A stretch of 64,000 nucleotides of DNA, taken from assembly GCF_030272615.1 (NCBI RefSeq), contig NC_081411.1:214245654-214309653 (forward strand), given 5' to 3'. The notes under the pieces were generated by a model. That model made no database searches, had not been told where the DNA came from, and saw only the letters and a program-made list of their open reading frames with translations. Of this stretch, positions 59,845 through 64,000 are shown in pieces. The position numbers and the translations under genes are program-made. Source of the DNA: Cryptomeria japonica. Lineage: Eukaryota; Streptophyta; Pinopsida; Cupressales; Cupressaceae. The first letter of the stretch is position 1, and each line of letters begins with the position of its first letter.

Positions 59845-60915
59845 TTTTGGTGAACCCAATGTCTTGCATGCTTTCCTTTGAATAAAATTGCATATTTTTC
59901 ATTCACAAATTTCAAATTTCTGCAAAATTAGTGGTTAAATCGTTAAAAACCCTAGTTTTTAAAATTAAAATTAAACTTGTGATTAGTAAATATTGCTTAT
60001 GGTTATCTCAGATCTGAAAATTTTCTTGTTTATCAAATTCAATTTCCTCATTGTCTTGTTCAATTTGCAAATAAAATTTACAAAATTAAGAGGTTAGTTG
60101 TTAAAACCCTAATTTTCAAAAATCATCTTGAACTTGTGCAAAAATTGGATTTCCATTTAATTTTCAGTTTTCTGATTATTCTTAGATTTGTCTTCATTCC
60201 TACAATTCAAAATTTCAATTTCCCCCCTTTTTCCCAAAATTCAAATTTTAAAATTAAGTGGTTAGATCATAAAACCTTAATTTTCAAAATTAATTGGATT
60301 TTGTGCAAATTTCAAATCAATTTCATTTACATTCAGATTTCTAAACATTTTCCAAGGTGTCCCTATCCATTTGGTTTGACCTTTTTCAAATTTGCAATTC
60401 AATTGTTTTTCTTCAAAACCCTAATAAGGTCCTATTTTTACATTTGCGCCTTCATTTCACCCATCTAGAGGCCATAAAATTTGTCAATTTTTTGGGGTTA
60501 GCTTTGAAATCATCATAGTATTCATCTCTCAAAATTTGAAAAAAAGTTGGTCCGACCATGTGCATTCCCGCCACGGTCCTCGTCTTTTATCCTGAAATTT
60601 TGGGAGACTGTTATGATTGTATTTAATAGCCTAAATTTAGAAGATTGGCTAATTTTGTCGATTTGTTATTCCTCTAGAATCGGAAATACCTCCAAAATTC
60701 AACATTTCAAATTTCAAGAAATTTTTTAAAATTAAGAGGTTAATTATAGTCTGCCATAATTTTAAAATTCCAATTTCCTTTAATTTTTGGAAATTGTGTC
60801 ATCCTCTTCCCCCAACAAAGTTAAAATTGTGTAATCATTATTTCCTTAAATTTTGCATTAATCAATTTTGTAAGCTTTGTTCTAAAATTCAAAATTCAAA
60901 TTTTCCCTCTAGTGC
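59845..60915 (+). mobile_element. Gypsy untranslated leader
   Basis: Pyrimidine-rich, with recurring CAAAATTAAGAGGTTA and AAACCCTAATTTTC phrases (for example near 59930, 60085, 60250 and 60730), an irregular internal repeat. No ORF is supported; the 110-codon frame at 60136 is Phe/Ile-rich low-complexity sequence. Leads to the gag start at 60916. Confidence 0.6.
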
Positions 60916-62875
60916 ATGAGTTTTACCACTATTAGTCCTACCTATCATATCCCCGTTAGACAAAGCATTATAATTAAGGCTTCCCAAGGTTTAATTACTA
61001 AGGAGATGGAACCTAATTTGGGTGACTTCTTTAATGAGGATCATGCTAATTCTTCCTATCCTAATCATGTTCCTATTCACCCCATTGATGAAACCCATGA
61101 TGAAGAAGAAGAAGCTTTAACTAGGATTTCTATAGATCAACTTTCCACACTGGATAATAAATTTGATAACTTTCAACAATGGATGTCCCAAGAATACCCT
61201 AATAGTGAAGCTCTTCCATTAATTTAAGGCCTTAAACGCATGATTCAAAGTGATAAGAATGGAATTGATATATTGCATGGCATTGCACATATTGTTGATT
61301 CTAATGTCACGCCTATCAAGAGTTATGTTGAAGTCCTAGGTTTTTCACAACCTTTAACATAAGTCAATCCTTCAATTCCTTTGACTACTCTTATGACTAG
61401 TATTCCTACTTTCACCTCCAACATCATGCCTACATAAACTCAACATGTCATTCCTATAACCATTTATCATAGGGGCAATCCCTCTTCTTCATTTAATCCT
61501 CCATCTTTACCTATGTCTTCCATAAGTGCTCCTACTATTCCTCAACCAATCAATGTGACACAAGGGGGCAATTCCTTCAAAAAGTTTTTTCCTCCTTTAA
61601 TTGTCCCTTTTTACTACCCAATCATCACCTATGCCTACTTATCATAATGTCCCACCACCTTATTCTCAGTCCATGCCTTCTTTCAATAACATCAGACCAC
61701 CTTCTTAATCAACTGTGACTAACATCAATTCTTCTACCGAAGCAACCATTAACAATCTTGCTCAAACCATGTCTTCCTTACAGCAACAAATTGCTTCTAT
61801 GAGTCAATCCAAGTTTAGTGTGCCCACCTTTGATGTTGCAAGCCCACTTTCTTTTGATATTGTTAACGTTGTGCCACCTAAACATGTTGAGATCCCTCAA
61901 TTGGAACTCTATAATAGAAAAGGTCATCCTCTTATGCATGCCAAAATATTAAAAACCTTGTGTAGTGGTTTTGCTTATGATCAAAGATTGCTTGCAAAAC
62001 TGTTTACAAGAACATTAAGAGATAAGGCTTTACAATGGTATTTCTCTTTTCCTTCTTATTCTATCACTTCCTTTCAACAACTATCAAATGCTTTCATCCA
62101 ACAATTTCAAAACAACATTGTTCCTAAAATCACTTTGACTGATTTAATGCATTCTAAACAAGGTGCTAAAGAAAAAGTGACTGATTTCATTGGTAGATAT
62201 AAGCATTTGTGTGCTCAAATTTATTTTCATGTACCTAATAATGATATTCAAATAATTTTCATTTCTAATTTACAAAAAGATATCAAGGAAAAGCTTATGT
62301 TGTCTGAGTTTACTTCCTTTCCGTAGTTGTGCGCAACACTCCACAATTATCAACTGGCTGTGAGTCAAATGGAGAAATCCACTCCTATGGCTCTGAGTGA
62401 TAAGGGAGAGAGTGTTCAGTAACCATTTGCAAAGTTCAAACCAATAAAAAGCTTCATCAAGTTCAATTATACTATCAACAACCACAATGTGAATGCTACA
62501 ACAGGTGTGCCTTCTATTTCTAAATTTTTCCAAAGAGAAAGACAATTTACTTCCTTGAATGAATCTTTACATAGTATTATGTCTCAATTGTTGCACAAAA
62601 ATGTTATCAAACTTCCTCCTATAAAAGCAATTGATCCTTCTAAACTTTCATCCCCTTATATTGATAACAATTCCTTTTTTCAATTTCATCGTCAGCCTGG
62701 TCATGATATTGAGAAATGTTTCGCATTGAAAAATAAGATTCAAGATTTGATTGATAATAATACTGTTATCACTGGTTTGAAATTTGGGTATTCTTGTTCC
62801 ATAATTGGTCAAATCTGTAAGATTGTGTTAACCCTTCATGTTGCCTTTGATTTTTTGTGCCAAAAGGGGGTTTAG
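60916..62875 (+). pseudogene. Ty3/gypsy gag, broken, with the pol region missing
   Basis: The N-terminal frame 60916-61227 is acidic (DEEEEALTR). After a shift the frame 61715-62326 carries the retrotransposon Gag domain: HVEIPQLELYNRKGHPLMH, then FTRTLRDKALQWYFSF, then FIGRYKHLCAQI. Two stops follow, at expected Gln or similar codons (62324 and about 62420). The same frame then resumes to 62875 with a degraded knuckle, FQFHRQPGHDIEKCFALKNK, and QDLIDNNTVI. Soon after comes TTGTGCCAAAAGGGGG (about 62855-62871), which looks like the polypurine tract normally found behind pol. Protease, RT and integrase therefore appear deleted, giving a gag-only derivative. Confidence 0.8.
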
Positions 62876-63060
62876 GGTTTTTAATTTTTGACCCTTTCCT
62901 TTGTTTGGATTTTCCCGCGTTCTATTTTCATATTACTTTTTCCACTTAAGTGGAAGGGTTAGTCTGTCATGAAGGTGTCCCCCCTTTAGGTTTTCCCTAG
63001 GCAAGTTTTAAATGTATTTTAATTTTCACGCCTTTACCTATGTTTTGTTTTAATCCTTGT
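62876..63060 (+). other. Sequence between the gag-end polypurine tract and the tandem array
   Basis: Non-coding, starting TTTAGGGTTTTTAATTTTTGACCC. It is only weakly similar to the 5' LTR start and might be the beginning of a diverged 3' LTR. Confidence 0.3.
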
Positions 63061-63790
63061 TGGGCTTCTTAACAATCATGCAAGTCAAAGTTAATCCTGT
63101 AGTGCACGTTGTTTTGCTGGGAGAAGATGCTCGTTGTTTAAGGTCTGCGGAATATTGAAAAGGTAAATGGCCCTGGCAGTAGGATGGTTTGTAAGGTAAA
63201 GAAAGTGCATCTCGTTTTAGATCCAACGGCCTGTGTTGATTCACTTGCCCAAGATCCATATGTTTTAAAGTCTACGAAATAGCAAAAGAGTTGGTGGGTC
63301 CTAGAGGTAAGCGGTTCCTTTGGTTAAAGGATGATCAGCATGGAGTTGATCCAATGGTGCGCGTGGAGTCACAGCCAGAAGATGTCCGTGGTTTACATTT
63401 CACGAAGTAGCGAAAAGGTGGAGGGCCTAGGTAAGGTGGTCACGAAAAGGTTAATAGATGAGCACTTTAGAAAAGATCTAATGAACGTCATTGCCTCGCG
63501 AAGAAGAGTTGCCTGACATTTAAAGTCTATGAAGTAGCGAAAAGGTCGGTGGGCCCAAAGGATAAGCAAGTCATGGTTTTAAAGACCGATTAAGTAGAAA
63601 TTGATCGGACGGTTAGCGTTGATTCGCAGCCTCGAATCAAACGAGGTTTACCTTTTGTGAAGTAGCGAAATGACATGGCAGTCACACGGTGGATGACATG
63701 GTAGGACAAATGGGTCGCTTGGTTGAGAGAAATGATGGCTTGTCATATTCACGTGGCTCCAAAGGATTGTTGAGGGCCCGCTTTGATTTC
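63061..63790 (+). repeat. ~127-bp tandem array, five to six diverged copies
   Basis: The landmark AAGTAGCGAAAAGGTGG and its variants begin at 63151, 63277, 63405, 63532 and 63660, giving spacings of 126, 128, 127 and 128 bp. A preceding partial unit is suggested by ATGCTCGTTGTTTA near 63127, matching ATGTCCGTGGTTTA near 63381. Each unit also carries a GATCCAACGG or GATCGGACGG word and GTTGATTC. Units have drifted strongly, but the period is kept. CG dinucleotides are more frequent than in flanking DNA. Confidence 0.85.
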
Positions 63791-64000
63791 ACCGGCAATG
63801 GTGTTGAAACCCATGGTGAAATAGAACACATGGTGGTCCTAAGATGGAGCCCGATGGAGTTCTTAGGTGAATGGCTAATAGACACATTAGATTCATTTAC
63901 TGGTGATAGAATAGAGTAGGTAGCCTCCATGCCAAGGGCCCATTGTAAAGGTTTAAGTGCATGAAATGTTGTACATCTCGGGGTGGATCCAATGATGGGC
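63791..64000. other. Right edge of the window, unassigned
   Basis: Overlapping open frames on both strands without a recognisable domain. It continues the composition of the tandem array. Confidence 0.3.

Noticed and set aside
63061-63790. CRISPR array
   Set aside because: Units are wholly repeated and diverged, with no conserved repeat/unique spacer pattern, and the DNA is clearly plant nuclear.

Overview
The window looks like a low-density stretch of a large seed-plant genome, most likely a gymnosperm. It is AT-rich. It is filled with old, mutated and nested Ty1/copia, Ty3/gypsy and LINE retroelements plus a tRNA-derived SINE. One host gene with short plant-type introns is convincing. Genus cannot be read from the sequence.

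Layout. 1-9.1 kb: decayed gypsy gag with a G-patch coded on the minus strand, a Copia RT/RNase H tail followed by three diverged ~340-bp repeats, long GA/CT-rich tracts with a pure (GA)39, and a 250-bp foldback element. 9.1-13.4 kb: a 5'-truncated LINE with a 20-bp target-site duplication (TSD). 15.1-18.1 kb: the one intact gene, ten exons whose phases all agree and which give 664 codons. It encodes a helical N-terminal domain joined to a receptor-like-kinase-type domain whose catalytic motifs are degraded. I read it as a soluble pseudokinase with an MLKL-like layout. 20.6-23.7 kb: a complete, compact, non-autonomous LTR retrotransposon (LTRs, PBS, PPT and TSD all visible). Its only ORF has a coiled coil, a G-patch and two zinc knuckles. 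It may sit in an intron of another host gene.

27.8-48.7 kb is one nested stack. A plus-strand Copia element is cut by (i) a 7.2-kb TG...CA element holding a PPR pseudogene and a SINE, (ii) a minus-strand LINE of about 7.9 kb carrying about 1.8 kb of extra 3' sequence, itself interrupted in ORF1 by a 1.8-kb LTR, and (iii) a 689-bp solo LTR. Every insertion has a visible TSD. The host reading frame runs on across the three LTR-type insertion points, and Copia coding resumes on the far side of the LINE.

51.5-64 kb: two minus-strand gypsy LTRs with adjacent PPTs, a decayed plant-mobile-domain ORF lying antisense to the second LTR (like the extra ORFs of Tat-lineage elements), then a plus-strand gypsy LTR, leader and gag, and a regular ~127-bp tandem array at the right edge. 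No CRISPR, rRNA, tRNA gene or organelle insert was recognised.
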